Positions 19,403 to 34,095 are shown, counted from the first letter of the stretch. The stretch: DNA of 36,488 bases from Ectothiorhodospiraceae bacterium (GCA_007130525.1 SLSJ01000259.1:1-36488); one strand, 5' to 3'. The notes: generated by a model from the sequence alone, not told the origin. A program made the numbers and translations.

Positions 19403-20212
19403 ATGAGCAGCGCACCCCAGCGTTCCGGCCTCACGCGACGCATCATCCCCTGCCTGGACGTGGACCGCGGCCGCGTGGTGAAGGGCGTGAAGTTTGTCGA
19501 CATCCGTGATGCCGGTGACCCGGTGGAGGTGGCCCGGCGTTATGACGCCGCCGGCGCCGACGAGTTGACATTTCTTGATATCACCGCCAGTTCCGATGAT
19601 CGCGAGACGATGGTGCACGTGGTGGAGGCGGTTGCCGGCGAGGTTTTCATCCCGCTGACCGTTGGAGGCGGTATCCGTGTCGCGGCGGATATCCGTAGAA
19701 TGCTCAACGCCGGCGCCGACAAGGTGGCCATCAATACCGCCGCCATCCACAATCCGGAACTGGTCCGGGAGGTGAGCGAGCGTTTCGGCTCCCAGTGTAT
19801 CGTGGTTGCCATCGATGCCAAGCGCGTATCCGGGGCCGACAAGCCGCCCCGTTGGGAAGTGTTCACCCATGGCGGCCGTCGTGGCACGGGGCTGGACGCA
19901 GTGGAGTGGGCGGTGCGCATGGCGGACCATGGCGCCGGCGAAATCCTGCTTACCAGCATGGACAGGGACGGCACCAAGGAAGGTTTCGATATCGCGTTGA
20001 CCCGCGCGGTTTCCGACGCGGTGCCGGTGCCGGTGATCGCATCCGGTGGCGTTGGCACCCTCCAGCACCTGGTGGACGGAGTGCTGCAGGGCGGTGCCGA
20101 CGCCGTGCTGGCGGCAAGCATTTTTCATTTCGGCACCTTCACCGTGGCCGAGGCCAAGGACTACATGGCGGCGAAGGGCGTGCCCGTGCGACGCCTGCAG
20201 GAGGCGCGATGA
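19403..20212 (+). CDS. hisF: Imidazole glycerol phosphate synthase, cyclase subunit
   Basis: '[51 protein letters not shown]', '[32 protein letters not shown]'. Confidence 0.97.
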   Translation: MSSAPQRSGLTRRIIPCLDVDRGRVVKGVKFVDIRDAGDPVEVARRYDAAGADELTFLDITASSDDRETMVHVVEAVAGEVFIPLTVGGGIRVAADIRRMLNAGADKVAINTAAIHNPELVREVSERFGSQCIVVAIDAKRVSGADKPPRWEVFTHGGRRGTGLDAVEWAVRMADHGAGEILLTSMDRDGTKEGFDIALTRAVSDAVPVPVIASGGVGTLQHLVDGVLQGGADAVLAASIFHFGTFTVAEAKDYMAAKGVPVRRLQEAR

Positions 20213-20598
20213 ACCCGACCGACTGGCTGGACGAGATCGCCTGGGGCGTGGACGGCCTGCTTCCTGCAATCGCCCAGGACGCGAACAGCGGTGAGATACT
20301 CATGGTGGCATGGATGACACGCGAGGCGCTGGCGCAGACCGTGGAGCGCGGCGAGACGGTCTATTGGTCGCGTTCGCGCGGTCGCCTCTGGCACAAGGGG
20401 GAGTCGTCCGGGCACGTCCAGCGGGTTCGGGAGATCCGGATCGACTGTGACGGCGACGTTATTCTGCTGCGGGTCGAACAGATTGGGGGCATCGCCTGTC
20501 ATACCGGCAGGCGGAGCTGCTTTTTCCGCCGCCTGGAAGGGGATGGCTGGGCCGCCGTTGATCCCGTGCTCAAGGATCCGGAGGATATCTATGGCTGA
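20209..20598 (+). CDS. hisI: Phosphoribosyl-AMP cyclohydrolase
   Basis: '[54 protein letters not shown]' and '[14 protein letters not shown]'. ATGA overlap with hisF. Confidence 0.96.
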   Translation: MNPTDWLDEIAWGVDGLLPAIAQDANSGEILMVAWMTREALAQTVERGETVYWSRSRGRLWHKGESSGHVQRVREIRIDCDGDVILLRVEQIGGIACHTGRRSCFFRRLEGDGWAAVDPVLKDPEDIYG

Positions 20599-20923
20599 TC
20601 ACGACACGGACGCGGTACTGACTCGCCTGCACGCGATCCTCGAGCAAAGGAAACAGGCGGACCCCGGCAGTTCCTATGTCGCCGGCCTCTATTCACGGGG
20701 GCTCGACGCCATACTGAAGAAGGTGGGCGAGGAAGCGGTCGAGGTGGTTCTGGCGGCAAAAGCCGGTGAACGCGATCAGCTTGTTTATGAAACAGCGGAT
20801 CTGTGGTTCCATAGTCTGGTGATGCTGTCGGCCTGTGATTTGTCGCCTGCCGACGTGCTTGCCGAGCTGGATCGCCGATTCGGCCGGTCGGGACTGGACG
20901 AGAAAGCGTCCCGTCCCCGCTAA
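20591..20923 (+). CDS. hisE: Phosphoribosyl-ATP pyrophosphatase
   Basis: '[53 protein letters not shown]'. Confidence 0.95.
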   Translation: MADHDTDAVLTRLHAILEQRKQADPGSSYVAGLYSRGLDAILKKVGEEAVEVVLAAKAGERDQLVYETADLWFHSLVMLSACDLSPADVLAELDRRFGRSGLDEKASRPR

Positions 20924-20956
20924 TCGCAGGGTTTGCCCTGCCGGAGGATTCGTTTA

Positions 20957-21223
20957 ATGGGTATTGGTGGAATCAGCGTCGGCTCTCTGCTGATCATTCT
21001 GGTCATTGTTCTGTTGCTGTTCGGCACCAAGAAGCTGCGCAATGTCGGCACCGATCTTGGAGGCGCCATCAAGGGCTTCCGCAGTGCCATGAAGGAAGGC
21101 GAGAAGGGTGAACAGGACGATGACGCGTCCGTCGACGGCTCGGAAGCGAACCTGGAAGACAAGTCGGGCGAGACGGAAACCCGCGAAAAGTCGGCCAAGA
21201 CCCGCGATCAATCAACCTCCTGA
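20957..21223 (+). CDS. tatA: Sec-independent translocase TatA
   Basis: '[47 protein letters not shown]'; AGGA upstream. Confidence 0.93.
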   Translation: MGIGGISVGSLLIILVIVLLLFGTKKLRNVGTDLGGAIKGFRSAMKEGEKGEQDDDASVDGSEANLEDKSGETETREKSAKTRDQSTS

Positions 21224-21249
21224 CGCCGCCGACGGGTCCGTGATCCCAT

Positions 21250-21702
21250 ATGTTTGACGCCAGCTTCCTGGAGATTGTCCTGATCCTGCTGGTGGCGCTT
21301 ATCGTGATTGGTCCCGAGCGCTTGCCCAGAGTTGCCCGTACCATCGGGCTGTGGGTGGGGCGTGCCCGCGCCATGTTCAACACCATGCGTGACGAGGTGG
21401 AGCGGGAAATCCAGATCGATGAATTGCGCAAGGCCGAACGGGATCTGAAAGAGGATCTCGACCTGGGCCTGGACAAGGACGTGATGGCCGACGATCCGGC
21501 AGGCAAGCGCCGATCATCCGGCACGTCATCGGGCAAGGGCCGGTCGGGCGCGGCCCGGCCGACGGGCACGCGTGAGTCGAAGAAGACCGAGTCGGAGAAG
21601 ACCGGGGCGGACGAGGCCGGAAGGCGTCCTGCGTCGACCGCGGCCGCCGGTCATGATCAGTCGCAGGGTGAGTCCTCGGGTGGGGATGATGGAAAAGCCT
21701 GA
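21250..21702 (+). CDS. tatB: Sec-independent translocase TatB
   Basis: '[62 protein letters not shown]'. Confidence 0.95.
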   Translation: MFDASFLEIVLILLVALIVIGPERLPRVARTIGLWVGRARAMFNTMRDEVEREIQIDELRKAERDLKEDLDLGLDKDVMADDPAGKRRSSGTSSGKGRSGAARPTGTRESKKTESEKTGADEAGRRPASTAAAGHDQSQGESSGGDDGKA

Positions 21703-22456
21703 TCTTGATCAGGACAAGCCGTTCCTGAGCCACCTTCTGGAAATGCGCACCCGGCTGATGCGCTCGCTGCTGGTTGTGCTGGTCGCCTTTCTGTTCATCT
21801 ATCCGTTCTACGACCAGCTGTTCACCCTGGTCTCGGAGCCGTTGCGCGCCGTGTTGCCCACCGGTGAATTGACGGCAATCAAGGTTGCCGGGCCGTTCCT
21901 CATACCCATGAAGCTGTCACTGGTGGCGGCGATTTTCGTCACGATCCCCTACCTGCTCTACCAGATATGGGCTTTCGTCGCGCCCGGCCTCTATCGACAC
22001 GAGCGGCAACTGGTTTGGCCGCTGATGATCTCCAGTTCGGCGCTGTTCTATCTCGGCGCCGCGTTCGCCTACTTCATCGTGCTGCCGCTGGTCTACGCCT
22101 TCTTTGCCGGGGTGACGCCGCTTGGCGTTCAATACCAGCCGGACATCGGCGAATACCTGAGCTTCGTGCTCACCATGCTGGTGGTCTTCGGCATAGCATT
22201 CGAGGTACCGATCGCCACCCTCTTGTTGATCCGTACCGGGGCGACCACCCGCGACGCGTTGGCCGCAAAACGTCCCTACGTGATCGTGGCGGCCTTCGCC
22301 GTGGGCATGCTTTTGACGCCGCCGGATATCATCTCCCAGGTCATGCTGGCGATTCCGGTGTGGTTGCTGTTCGAACTGGGGCTGGTTTTGTCGCGCTGGT
22401 ATCGGGTTTCGGGGCGGGAAGCCACGGAGAACTCTGTCGACCCGACGGACACGTGA
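21686..22456 (+). CDS. tatC: Sec-independent translocase TatC
   Basis: '[34 protein letters not shown]', '[37 protein letters not shown]', '[30 protein letters not shown]'. Confidence 0.96.
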   Translation: MMEKPDLDQDKPFLSHLLEMRTRLMRSLLVVLVAFLFIYPFYDQLFTLVSEPLRAVLPTGELTAIKVAGPFLIPMKLSLVAAIFVTIPYLLYQIWAFVAPGLYRHERQLVWPLMISSSALFYLGAAFAYFIVLPLVYAFFAGVTPLGVQYQPDIGEYLSFVLTMLVVFGIAFEVPIATLLLIRTGATTRDALAAKRPYVIVAAFAVGMLLTPPDIISQVMLAIPVWLLFELGLVLSRWYRVSGREATENSVDPTDT

Positions 22457-22640
22457 CTAGCCCGCATATCTCACCGCCGTTCGTCACGCGGGCGTCGAGA
22501 TGCCGCTGTGACGGGGGGCACGGACCGGAGGACGGCGAAGGCGTAGCTGACACTACGTCGAGCCGGCTGCAGGGAGTACGCCCCGACACGGCGAGCAGAT
22601 CGGCGTACGCAGTAGAAGGGCGGTGAGATATGCGGGCTAG
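22457..22640 (+). repeat. MITE-like dispersed element, copy B (184 bp, perfect 22-bp terminal inverted repeats)
   Basis: Left end CTAGCCCGCATATCTCACCGCC, right end GGCGGTGAGATATGCGGGCTAG (exact reverse complement). Same sequence family as 13886-14068. Confidence 0.92.
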
Positions 22641-22672
22641 CCGGGGTGACCTTGTCAGCGCATCCTCGGCGG

Positions 22673-24442
22673 CTATGATTTTCCGCGCTTCGAAGGCGCC
22701 GCGATCGTCGGCGGGAGTTTTCTGATGCTGTAGCGGAAGCGGGCAAAGAAGCGCGTCGCATCCAGCAATTCCTCGAGTTCCACGTGCAGCGTCTTGCCGC
22801 CAACCGTGAGTCGAAGCAGGTTGCCAACGTCGCAGCTTCCCGGTGGAGTGACCAGGCTTGCAGCAGTGTTTTCCGGTTTCGGAGCCCTGGGCGTGATCAG
22901 GGCGCAGAGTGGGCTCGAGGCTGCGGTGTCAACGTCGGAACCGTTCACTTGCCACGCGGTTGCCGCGTAACCGCTGTCGGCCAGATGCTGGATGCCAATC
23001 TCAACACCGTCCTGCGCCCGTGTGCGCATCCACCGGATTACCCCCACCGCCCAACTCTTCCCCGGGGCGTCGCCGATCGTGGTCTGCGTGTACGCCACCA
23101 GTTCGCCGACACGCGTCCGCGATGGTATGCCCTGCGGGCAGAACAGCGCCATGCCGCCGTCACTCTCGTTCTTGCGGCTCCACAGCATGGAACGGAATGA
23201 CTTCGCCGCTGCCGGCTCAGCGGAAGAGCCGATCCCGGGACCCTCGGCGGTGGCTGTCAGCGCGGACGCGCGGCCGGCTGCGACGCCATTGCCATTCGTC
23301 GCCGTCGGCATTGGGTTCGTGTTGTCGGAGCATCCGTGCGTACAGGGTTCGGCCTGGCCAGGGGAGAACGGCACACGTTCATTGAGGAAGTAATGACAGG
23401 CGGCAAGTCCGTCGGTCATGCGCACCCGCGCCACCGATGGACGGCGCGGCGACTTGCGTTCGTTGCGGCCGGCCAGCGCCGTGTACAGGCGGTTGTACAT
23501 GTCGAGCTGCATGCGTTCCGCCAGCAGGGTTCTACAGGGCTGTCGCCGCAGCGTCGACTCCAGATTGCGGATGTTTCCCGCCAGCGTGCGAAGCAGATCC
23601 TCCACACCGAAAACGCGCGGGTTCGCCGGCGGCGGCAGTCGATGCTGGCGCGATGCGTAACGCGGCGGCAGGTGGGAGTCCAGATCGACCACGAAGCGTC
23701 CATCCAGTGCGTCCTCCGGGCTCGGGGTGATCACCCGCACGAAATGGACCCAGCGGCCGAGGCGCCGGTAGATTTCCTCGGCTTCGCCCTGCATCAGGTG
23801 GTACGGGTTCGCCAACGCAAGAAGAACGAGGCGCATGTAGGCCTGCTTGATGGATAACGCGGTTTCGTCGGAATCGCGCGTGCCCTCGATGGGCTGTGCC
23901 TGCAGGCGCAGCGCCTCCGCGTTGCGGTAGAGCATGTGTACGGCACGCCAGATGTGTTCGGGTTCGGGGGCATATGTCCGATAGGCCTCGAGCAGGCAGC
24001 GACCGTGTGCCAGCAGCGAGCGCTGCATGGCTATCTGCATGCTCAGGCGATCATCGCGACTGAGCGAGGATCTTCCCAGCATGTCGTTGACCGCGAGCTT
24101 GAAGCCGATCGCCAGTTCTTCCAGCAACTGGCTGACCAGCAGGGCCACCTTTGCGGTTTCCTCGCTCAACGGCAGCGGCGCGACATGGTAGCGCCTGATC
24201 AATCGATCAGCAGTGTCGTATATAACCGGTCGTAACGCTTCCGCCAGTTCGAATCGGCTCATCCTTGTCAGCGGCGCCCTGTTTGCCGACCACAGTGAAT
24301 CCAGAAGTCGCCCGCCGCAGATTCGGGGATCGCCGCGGGGCAGTTCCTCCAGCCAGGCCTCGAGGTGGGCCGGGGTGCCCCCCGAGAAGGGTGAGCGGTC
24401 CCGATTCTGGGCAGGAACCATGAGCTGCATCGGCGTAGTCAT
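22673..24442 (-). CDS. Conserved hypothetical protein: helical N-terminal region, low-complexity linker, possible PilZ-like C-terminal domain
   Basis: 589 aa. N-terminus 'HLEAWLEELPRGDPRICGGRLLDSLW...'. C-terminus 'SRTRVGELVAYTQTTIGDAPGKSWAVGVIRWMRTRAQDGVEIGIQHLADSGYAATAW' resembles beta-barrel/PilZ-like domains. Confidence 0.7.
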   Translation of the reverse strand: MTTPMQLMVPAQNRDRSPFSGGTPAHLEAWLEELPRGDPRICGGRLLDSLWSANRAPLTRMSRFELAEALRPVIYDTADRLIRRYHVAPLPLSEETAKVALLVSQLLEELAIGFKLAVNDMLGRSSLSRDDRLSMQIAMQRSLLAHGRCLLEAYRTYAPEPEHIWRAVHMLYRNAEALRLQAQPIEGTRDSDETALSIKQAYMRLVLLALANPYHLMQGEAEEIYRRLGRWVHFVRVITPSPEDALDGRFVVDLDSHLPPRYASRQHRLPPPANPRVFGVEDLLRTLAGNIRNLESTLRRQPCRTLLAERMQLDMYNRLYTALAGRNERKSPRRPSVARVRMTDGLAACHYFLNERVPFSPGQAEPCTHGCSDNTNPMPTATNGNGVAAGRASALTATAEGPGIGSSAEPAAAKSFRSMLWSRKNESDGGMALFCPQGIPSRTRVGELVAYTQTTIGDAPGKSWAVGVIRWMRTRAQDGVEIGIQHLADSGYAATAWQVNGSDVDTAASSPLCALITPRAPKPENTAASLVTPPGSCDVGNLLRLTVGGKTLHVELEELLDATRFFARFRYSIRKLPPTIAAPSKRGKS

Positions 24443-25108
24443 GTTGTTGTTCCGAACGCTTCGGGGTGTTGCTGGAACTGATCCGGCACCCTGGTTACAG
24501 GTTCAGGCCGCTGCGGACATGACTCCGGAACCACCTCCCGGAGGTGACGGCTCGCATGGTAGACTGTCACGGTATCGTCGCTTCAGCGTTCCACTTCGGC
24601 ACAGTACCACAGCCGCGGTTCGTTGTGTGGCGGTCAGCCCGCTCGTGGCGCGGCCTCGCGCTTGCGCCGGTGACGCCCTAGGCGTTACTTTAGTGCACAG
24701 CAGCAATTCGTGATCAGTGCAGTGTCGTGCATGTGCGCCGGATTGGTGCATGGTGGTCGCGGAAGCCTCTGGACGGCCTGTATTACCGGCTACTTCCTAT
24801 GGCCTCATGCGGTCGCGGAATGCAGGCAGCGCACAGACAGTCACTCTGCCAAAGAGGCTGGAATCGTTCATGACTGAACCCGGCCCATCGGCTCTCGCCC
24901 TTAGGGGCGGGTGTCGGATGCCTGTACCAGCAAGCGCGCCAGCGGCTCGTAGCGTATGCCGTGCTTCCTGCTCCTGTAATCATTGCCCTCATCCGACCGT
25001 GCCCCGGGGCTACCGCCCAGGTGGGCGGGAACCCGTCCCGTACTTCTGTGGCGGGGTCGCCGGCTGGCGATGCCTGTCCCCAATATCCAGATTCCCGGGT
25101 GAAAATCG

Positions 25109-27949
25109 ATGAAAGCGTCCTTTGAAGAACTCCTGCGCAACTCTTACCTGGCCGGCGCCAATGCGGCGTTCATAGAGGATCTCTACGAGCAGTATCTTCA
25201 TGATGCCGCCGAGGTGCCGGAGAAGTGGAGAGCGTACTTCCAGGGGCTGGAAACCGCTGCCCCCAGAGGGATGCCCGAAATTCCTCACAGTGAGGTCCGC
25301 AAGGAATTCATACGCCTCGCCCGTCGCAACGGCAGGGGCAACGGTGCAGCCGCAGCCGCCGGTGTCGCCGTCGGCGGTCTTTCTCCCGAGGCCGCCCAGA
25401 AACAGGCCGCTGTGCTGCGCCTGATCAATGCATGGCGGGTTCGGGGCCACCAGGCGGCGGATCTCGATCCGCTGGACCTGCGTGAGCCCATGCGCGTGCC
25501 GGATCTGGATCCCGCCCATCACGGCCTCACCGAGGGCGACATGGTCGAGGAATTCAACACCGGTTCCCTGTTCGCCCCGGACAGGATGAAGCTTGCGGAC
25601 ATTGTCCGGTTCCTGCGCACCACCTACGGCTCCACCATCGGCTGCGAGTACATGCATATCACTGATACCCGGGAAAAGCGCTGGATCCAGGAGCGTATCG
25701 AGCGGCCGCGCGCCAAGCCGGTGCTCCCGCCGGAGAAGCGCAGGGAGATCCTGGAACGGCTGACGGCGGCGGAGGGAATCGAAAAGTACCTGCACAGCAA
25801 GTACGTGGGCCAGAAGCGTTTCTCCCTGGAAGGCGGCGAATCACTGATCCCGCTACTTGACGAGTTGATCCAGCGAGCCGGCAGTCACGGTGTGAAGGAG
25901 ATGGTTCTGGGTATGGCCCACCGTGGCCGACTCAACGTGTTGATCAACATTCTGGGCAAATCACCGGGAGACCTGTTCCAGGAGTTCGAGGGCAATTTCA
26001 ACGTCGAGAACGCCGGGGCCGGCGACGTCAAGTACCATCTGGGTTATTCCTCCGATATCCAGACCAGGCAAGGGCCGCTGCATCTGGCGCTGGCGTTCAA
26101 CCCCTCGCACCTGGAGATTGTCGACCCGGTGGTGGTTGGCTCCGTCCGGGGTCGCATGCACCGTCGGCGCGACCACAAGGGCGAGGAAGTGCTGCCGGTG
26201 CTGATCCATGGCGATGCGGCCTTCGCGGGCCAGGGCGTGGTCATGGAGACGTTCCAGCTATCGCAGGCACGCGGCTTCTACACCGGGGGTACCGTGCATC
26301 TGGTGGTGAACAATCAGATCGGATTTACCACGTCGCATCCGCTGGACACGCGCTCCACGCTGTACTGCACCGAAGTGGCGAAAATGGTTCAGGCGCCGAT
26401 CTTCCACGTCAACGGCGATGATCCGGACGCGGTGATATTCGTCACCCAGCTGGCCATGGATTACCGCCAGGAGTTCAAGAGGGACGTCGTGGTGGACCTC
26501 ATCTGCTACCGCCGTCACGGCCATAACGAGGCCGATGAGCCTGCGGCCACGCAGCCCATGATGTACGCCAAGATCAAGAAGCGGAAAACCACCCGCAAGC
26601 TCTATGCCGGACGCCTGGTGCGGTCGGGGCTGATGAGCGAGGAAGACACCGACTCGCTGGTGCAGGAGTACCGGGACGCGCTTGACAATCATCGCGTTGT
26701 CGCGCGCAACATCCTGACCGGCGTGCGCAACGAGTTCGCCGTGGACTGGAAGCCCTATTTCCAGGGCCGCTGGGACGATCCCGTCGACACCTCGGTGCCC
26801 ATTGCGGTGATACGCGAGCTTGCCGAAACCCTGCAGACGCTGCCCGAACGCTTTGAGCTGAATCCACGCGTCGCCGGTATCATGGGGAGTCGGCGCAAGA
26901 TGGGCGCCGGCGCGCTGCCGCTGGACTGGGGCTATGCCGAGACCATGGCGTACGCGACGCTGCTGCACGACGGACACCGGGTGCGCCTGACGGGTCAGGA
27001 CAGCGGTCGGGGGACGTTCTCGCACCGGCACGCGGTGCTGCACAACGCCCTGGACGGCAGCGTGTTCGTGCCCCTGAAGAATGTCACCACCGAGCAGGAT
27101 GATTTCGTCGTCATTGATTCCCTGCTCTCGGAAGAGGCGGTGCTTGGCTTCGAGTACGGCTATGCAACCAACGATCCCCAGACGCTGGTGATCTGGGAGG
27201 CCCAGTTCGGCGATTTCGCCAACGGCGCCCAGGTGGTCATTGATCAGTTCATCACCTCCGGCGAAACCAAATGGGGCCGCCTCAGCGGGCTCACCCTGTT
27301 CCTGCCCCACGGTTACGAGGGGCAGGGGCCCGAGCATTCCTCGGCACGACTCGAGCGGTTTCTGCAGTTGTGCGCGGACGCCAACATCCAGGTCTGCGTA
27401 CCCACTACACCGGCGCAGTTCTTTCACATGCTCCGGCGGCAACAGCTACGCTATTACCGCAAGCCGCTGGTGGTGATGACACCGAAGAGCCTGCTTCGGC
27501 ACAAACTGTCCACATCGTCGCTGGATGATCTTAGCGGTGGCCGCTGGCAGAACGTGATCGACGAGGTGGATGAGATCAAGGCGAAGGACGTGGAACGCGT
27601 CATCATGTGCAGCGGCAAGGTCTACTACGATCTGCTCACCGAACGGCGCAAGCGCGAGCTGACCAACACGGCGATCATCCGTATCGAGCAGCTCTATCCG
27701 TTCCCTGAAAAGGATGTGAGCCAGTTGCTGCGTCGACGTTACAGCAAGGCGCGAAAAGTGATCTGGTGCCAGGAAGAGCACAAGAACCAGGGTGCTTGGT
27801 ACTCCAGCCAGCATCACTTCCGTCACTGCATGCGGGAAGACCAGGAACTGTGTTATGCGGGCCGCGAAGGGGCCGCATCGCCTGCCGTGGGCTATCCCAA
27901 GCTGCATCACGAGCAGCAGCGTCAGCTGGTGGACGACGCACTGAGTTGA
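25109..27949 (+). CDS. sucA: 2-oxoglutarate dehydrogenase E1 component
   Basis: 946 aa; '[36 protein letters not shown]', '[28 protein letters not shown]', '[46 protein letters not shown]'. Confidence 0.98.
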   Translation: MKASFEELLRNSYLAGANAAFIEDLYEQYLHDAAEVPEKWRAYFQGLETAAPRGMPEIPHSEVRKEFIRLARRNGRGNGAAAAAGVAVGGLSPEAAQKQAAVLRLINAWRVRGHQAADLDPLDLREPMRVPDLDPAHHGLTEGDMVEEFNTGSLFAPDRMKLADIVRFLRTTYGSTIGCEYMHITDTREKRWIQERIERPRAKPVLPPEKRREILERLTAAEGIEKYLHSKYVGQKRFSLEGGESLIPLLDELIQRAGSHGVKEMVLGMAHRGRLNVLINILGKSPGDLFQEFEGNFNVENAGAGDVKYHLGYSSDIQTRQGPLHLALAFNPSHLEIVDPVVVGSVRGRMHRRRDHKGEEVLPVLIHGDAAFAGQGVVMETFQLSQARGFYTGGTVHLVVNNQIGFTTSHPLDTRSTLYCTEVAKMVQAPIFHVNGDDPDAVIFVTQLAMDYRQEFKRDVVVDLICYRRHGHNEADEPAATQPMMYAKIKKRKTTRKLYAGRLVRSGLMSEEDTDSLVQEYRDALDNHRVVARNILTGVRNEFAVDWKPYFQGRWDDPVDTSVPIAVIRELAETLQTLPERFELNPRVAGIMGSRRKMGAGALPLDWGYAETMAYATLLHDGHRVRLTGQDSGRGTFSHRHAVLHNALDGSVFVPLKNVTTEQDDFVVIDSLLSEEAVLGFEYGYATNDPQTLVIWEAQFGDFANGAQVVIDQFITSGETKWGRLSGLTLFLPHGYEGQGPEHSSARLERFLQLCADANIQVCVPTTPAQFFHMLRRQQLRYYRKPLVVMTPKSLLRHKLSTSSLDDLSGGRWQNVIDEVDEIKAKDVERVIMCSGKVYYDLLTERRKRELTNTAIIRIEQLYPFPEKDVSQLLRRRYSKARKVIWCQEEHKNQGAWYSSQHHFRHCMREDQELCYAGREGAASPAVGYPKLHHEQQRQLVDDALS

Positions 27950-28016
27950 TGGGCACACCGTCGCCGGGCCGGCTGGGTCCGCTCCGCGACACGACCAACC
28001 AATAAGCGAGGATCTG

Positions 28017-30778
<2,762 letters not shown>

Positions 30779-30996
30779 ACTGAGGCTGGATTGCCGCCCA
30801 TGTTGGGGATCTGCCGCCGCTTGCAGTCGGCGGTGATTATTGAATTCGTCAATGCATGACGTTCTTCGTGCCCAAGAAACCGCAATGCTTCATGCCCCTT
30901 GTTGAGCATGTAACAGATTGATGTAAAAGAGGTTTGGGAACGCGTAACCGAGTAGGTTAGACTGACCGCCGCACACGCACCTGATGGGGGTTGACC

Positions 30997-31986
30997 ATGA
31001 GTTCCTTCAAGGCTCTTCGTGTTCACCAGGCAGACAAAGGCGTAGAAGCGCGTATCGAGGATATGCGTGTCGAGGATCTCTCCGAAGGCAGTGTGGTGAT
31101 CCGCGCGGCCTGGTCCGGAATCAACTACAAGGATGCCCTCGCAGTCACCGGCAAGGGCAAGATCATGCGGACGCTGCCGCTGAATGCGGGTATTGACGTT
31201 TCGGGGACCGTGGAAACGTCCGAGGACCCCCGGTTCCTCCCCGGCCACGAGGTGCTTGTCACTGGCTGTGGCCTGGGCGAAGTCCATGACGGCGGTTTCG
31301 CGGGCATGGTTCGGGTTCCCGGTGACTGGGTCGTGCCCATGCCGGATGGGCTTGATCTGCGTCGCGCCATGGCGGTGGGTACCGCAGGATTCACTGCCGG
31401 CATGGCGCTGGTGCGCATGGAACAGAATGGACAGGAGCCGGGCCATGGGCCGATCCTGATCACCGGCGCCAGCGGCGGCGTCGGCAGTTTTGCCACCCGG
31501 CTGTTCAGCCGCGCCGGATACAGCGTGACCGCCTTCACCGGCAAGACCGATGCCGCTGACTACCTGCAGTCACTGGGCGCGGCGGATATTCTCGACGCCT
31601 CCCAGGTGGACTACGGCAAGCGGCCGTTGGAGAAGGCCATATGGGGTGGCGCCGTAGACAGTCTCGGCGGAGACGCGCTCACCTGGCTGACTCGCACGGT
31701 CAAGCCCTGGGGCAACATCGGTGCCATAGGGCTTGCCGCCGGCATCGAACTCAACACCACCGTGATGCCGTTCATCCTTCGGGGCGTGAGCCTGCTCGGG
31801 ATCAATTCCGTGGAATGCTCGCGTGATCTCCGCCTGGCGGTCTGGCAGCGGATATCGGAGCTACTCCAGCCCGACGATTGTGACGCAATCATAAGCGGCG
31901 AGGTTGGCCTTGACGACGTGCTCGAGAGCGCGGAGTCCTTGCTGGCGCGGAAGGCCCGGGGACGTACCCTGGTCCGTCTCGCCTGA
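30997..31986 (+). CDS. acuI: AcuI/YhdH-type acrylyl-CoA reductase-like MDR oxidoreductase
   Basis: '[15 protein letters not shown]...[40 protein letters not shown]', '[33 protein letters not shown]', '[25 protein letters not shown]'. Confidence 0.88.
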   Translation: MSSFKALRVHQADKGVEARIEDMRVEDLSEGSVVIRAAWSGINYKDALAVTGKGKIMRTLPLNAGIDVSGTVETSEDPRFLPGHEVLVTGCGLGEVHDGGFAGMVRVPGDWVVPMPDGLDLRRAMAVGTAGFTAGMALVRMEQNGQEPGHGPILITGASGGVGSFATRLFSRAGYSVTAFTGKTDAADYLQSLGAADILDASQVDYGKRPLEKAIWGGAVDSLGGDALTWLTRTVKPWGNIGAIGLAAGIELNTTVMPFILRGVSLLGINSVECSRDLRLAVWQRISELLQPDDCDAIISGEVGLDDVLESAESLLARKARGRTLVRLA

Positions 31987-32003
31987 GCTGCGGAGGTTTC
32001 GCC

Positions 32004-32885
32004 ATGGGTATTGAAAGTGCCGGCCTGCGATTCCGTCAGGCCCTGACGCACGAAAAGCCCTTGCAGATCGCCGGCACCATAAACGCCTACACGGCGCTGA
32101 TGGCGGAGCGTGCCGGCTTCAGCGCCATCTATCTCTCCGGTGCCGGCGTCGCCAATGCTTCCTATGGTCTGCCGGATCTGGGTATTACCCAATTATCGGA
32201 TGTGCTGGTGGATGCCTCCCGCCTAACCGCGACAACCGATCTTCCCTTGCTGGTGGATGTTGACACCGGTTGGGGCGGCGCCTTCAACATCGCCCGGACC
32301 GTTCGCGAGATGGAGCGTGCCGGAGTGGCAGCCATTCACCTCGAGGACCAGGTCCAGGCAAAGCGTTGCGGACACCGGCCGGGAAAGGCCCTGGTTTCCG
32401 CCGCCGAGATGGCCGACCGCGTGAAGGCTGCGGTCGACGCGCGCCGCGACCCCGACTTCGTGTTCATGGCGCGCACGGACGCCTTCGCCTCAGAGGGCAT
32501 GCAGGGTGCCCTCGATCGCGCCGGCCTTTATGTCGAAGCTGGCGCCGACATGATCTTTGCCGAGGCGCTGCACACCCTGGATGATTTCCGAACATTCACG
32601 GCAGCCATCGAGGTGCCTGTGCTGGCCAATATCACGGAATTCGGAAAGACCCCCCTGTTCACGGTGACCGAACTGGGGCAGGCGGGTGCCGCGATGGTGC
32701 TTTATCCGTTGTCCGCGTTCCGGGCCATGAGCCGGGCGGCGGAGCGCGTTTATGCGGCCATTCGTGAAGATGGCACGCAGCAGGCGGTGGTGGACAGCAT
32801 GCAGACTCGGACCGAGCTCTATGAAGTGCTGGGCTATCACGAGTACGAAGACAAGCTGGACGCCCTCTTCAGCAGGGATCAGTAA
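32004..32885 (+). CDS. prpB: 2-methylisocitrate lyase
   Basis: '[47 protein letters not shown]', '[25 protein letters not shown]', '[34 protein letters not shown]'. Confidence 0.96.
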   Translation: MGIESAGLRFRQALTHEKPLQIAGTINAYTALMAERAGFSAIYLSGAGVANASYGLPDLGITQLSDVLVDASRLTATTDLPLLVDVDTGWGGAFNIARTVREMERAGVAAIHLEDQVQAKRCGHRPGKALVSAAEMADRVKAAVDARRDPDFVFMARTDAFASEGMQGALDRAGLYVEAGADMIFAEALHTLDDFRTFTAAIEVPVLANITEFGKTPLFTVTELGQAGAAMVLYPLSAFRAMSRAAERVYAAIREDGTQQAVVDSMQTRTELYEVLGYHEYEDKLDALFSRDQ

Positions 32886-32964
32886 ACCCGGGTTGGGCAT
32901 TGCGGGTATAACCGTCTCCGCCCCCTGAGGCGCGGAAGGCCTTGATGACTGGAGTGAGACCGAG

Positions 32965-34095
32965 ATGAGCGACAAGAAATCCACTGCGGCCGCGGGGCTG
33001 CGCGGACAGAGTGCCGGCGAGACAGCATTGTGTACCGTGGGCAAGGAAGGCACGGGCCTTACCTACCGAGGTTATGATGTTCGTGATCTTGCGGAACACG
33101 TAACGTTCGAGGAAGTGGCCTACCTGCTGCTTCACGGTGAGCTGCCCACCCGCAGCGAACTCGACGCCTACGTGAGCCATCTGCAGGGGCTGCGTGACCT
33201 GCCCCGAGCCCTGAAGGCCGTGCTGGAGCAGATTCCCGCAGACGCCCACCCCATGGATGTCATGCGCACCGGCTGCTCCATGCTCGGCAACCTGGAAACG
33301 GAAACGGATTTCGCCCAGCAGCTAGACTTGGCTGACCGGCTGCTGGCGGTGTTTCCATCAATCATCACCTACTGGTATCGCTATTCCCATGATCGCGTCC
33401 GGATCGAACCGGTGACCGACGATGCCTCGATCGGCGGTCATTTTCTCAATCTGCTGCATGGAAAGCCCGCGTCGCAGCTGCATGCAGACGTGATGAACGT
33501 GTCGCTTATCCTATACGCGGAGCACGAGTTCAATGCCTCCACGTTCACCGCACGCGTCTGCGCCTCCACACTCTCGGACATGCATTCCTGTATCACCGGC
33601 GCCATCGGCTCGCTGCGCGGACCGCTCCATGGCGGTGCCAACGAGGCCGCCATGGCCATGCTCGAGCAGTGGAGCGATCCGGACCAGGCGGAGCGCGAAC
33701 TGCTGGCCATGCTCGAGCGCAAGGAAAAGGTCATGGGCTTCGGCCATGCCATTTACACCGAGTCCGACCCGCGCAATGCCGTGATCAAGGCCTGGTCGAG
33801 GAAGCTTGCCGACGACGTCGGGGATACCACGCTTTTCCCTGTTTCGGAGCGGGTGGACGAGGTGATGTGGCGGGAGAAGAAGCTCTTCCCCAATGCAGAC
33901 TTCTACCACGCCTCCGCCTATCACTTCATGGGCATCCCCACCAAGCTGTTTACGCCCATCTTCGTGATGTCGCGGCTGACGGGCTGGGCGGCGCACGTGA
34001 TGGAGCAGCGCGCCAACAACCGCATCATCCGCCCCAGTGCCGATTACACCGGGCCGGAGTTGCGCAAGGTGGTGCCCATCGAGGAGCGGGGCTGA
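32965..34095 (+). CDS. prpC: 2-methylcitrate synthase
   Basis: 'AGLRGQSAGETALCTVGKEGTGLTYRGYDVRDLAEHVTFEEVAYLLLHGELPT', 'GFGHAIYTESDPRNAVIKAWSRKLA'; between prpB and acnD. Confidence 0.95.
   Translation: MSDKKSTAAAGLRGQSAGETALCTVGKEGTGLTYRGYDVRDLAEHVTFEEVAYLLLHGELPTRSELDAYVSHLQGLRDLPRALKAVLEQIPADAHPMDVMRTGCSMLGNLETETDFAQQLDLADRLLAVFPSIITYWYRYSHDRVRIEPVTDDASIGGHFLNLLHGKPASQLHADVMNVSLILYAEHEFNASTFTARVCASTLSDMHSCITGAIGSLRGPLHGGANEAAMAMLEQWSDPDQAERELLAMLERKEKVMGFGHAIYTESDPRNAVIKAWSRKLADDVGDTTLFPVSERVDEVMWREKKLFPNADFYHASAYHFMGIPTKLFTPIFVMSRLTGWAAHVMEQRANNRIIRPSADYTGPELRKVVPIEERG

Noticed and set aside
18341-20269. 642-aa minus-strand ORF opposite hisA/hisF
   Set aside because: Shadow ORF: GC-rich codon bias leaves antisense frames open. 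Its low-complexity His/Gln/Arg-rich translation has no recognisable domain, while hisH/hisA/hisF on the plus strand are unmistakable.
24532-24546. cacctcccggaggtg palindrome in the sucA-side spacer
   Set aside because: Perfect but only 7-bp arms in GC-rich DNA; no U-tract or second site, so not distinguishable from chance.
24717-25112. 131-aa plus-strand ORF upstream of sucA
   Set aside because: No recognisable motif, Cys/Arg/Pro-rich composition, overlaps the sucA start, and competing ORFs lie in other frames.
30800-30840. ccgccgcttgcagtcggcgg hairpin after lpd
   Set aside because: 6-bp stem followed by tgattatt without a proper U-tract; too weak to call a terminator.
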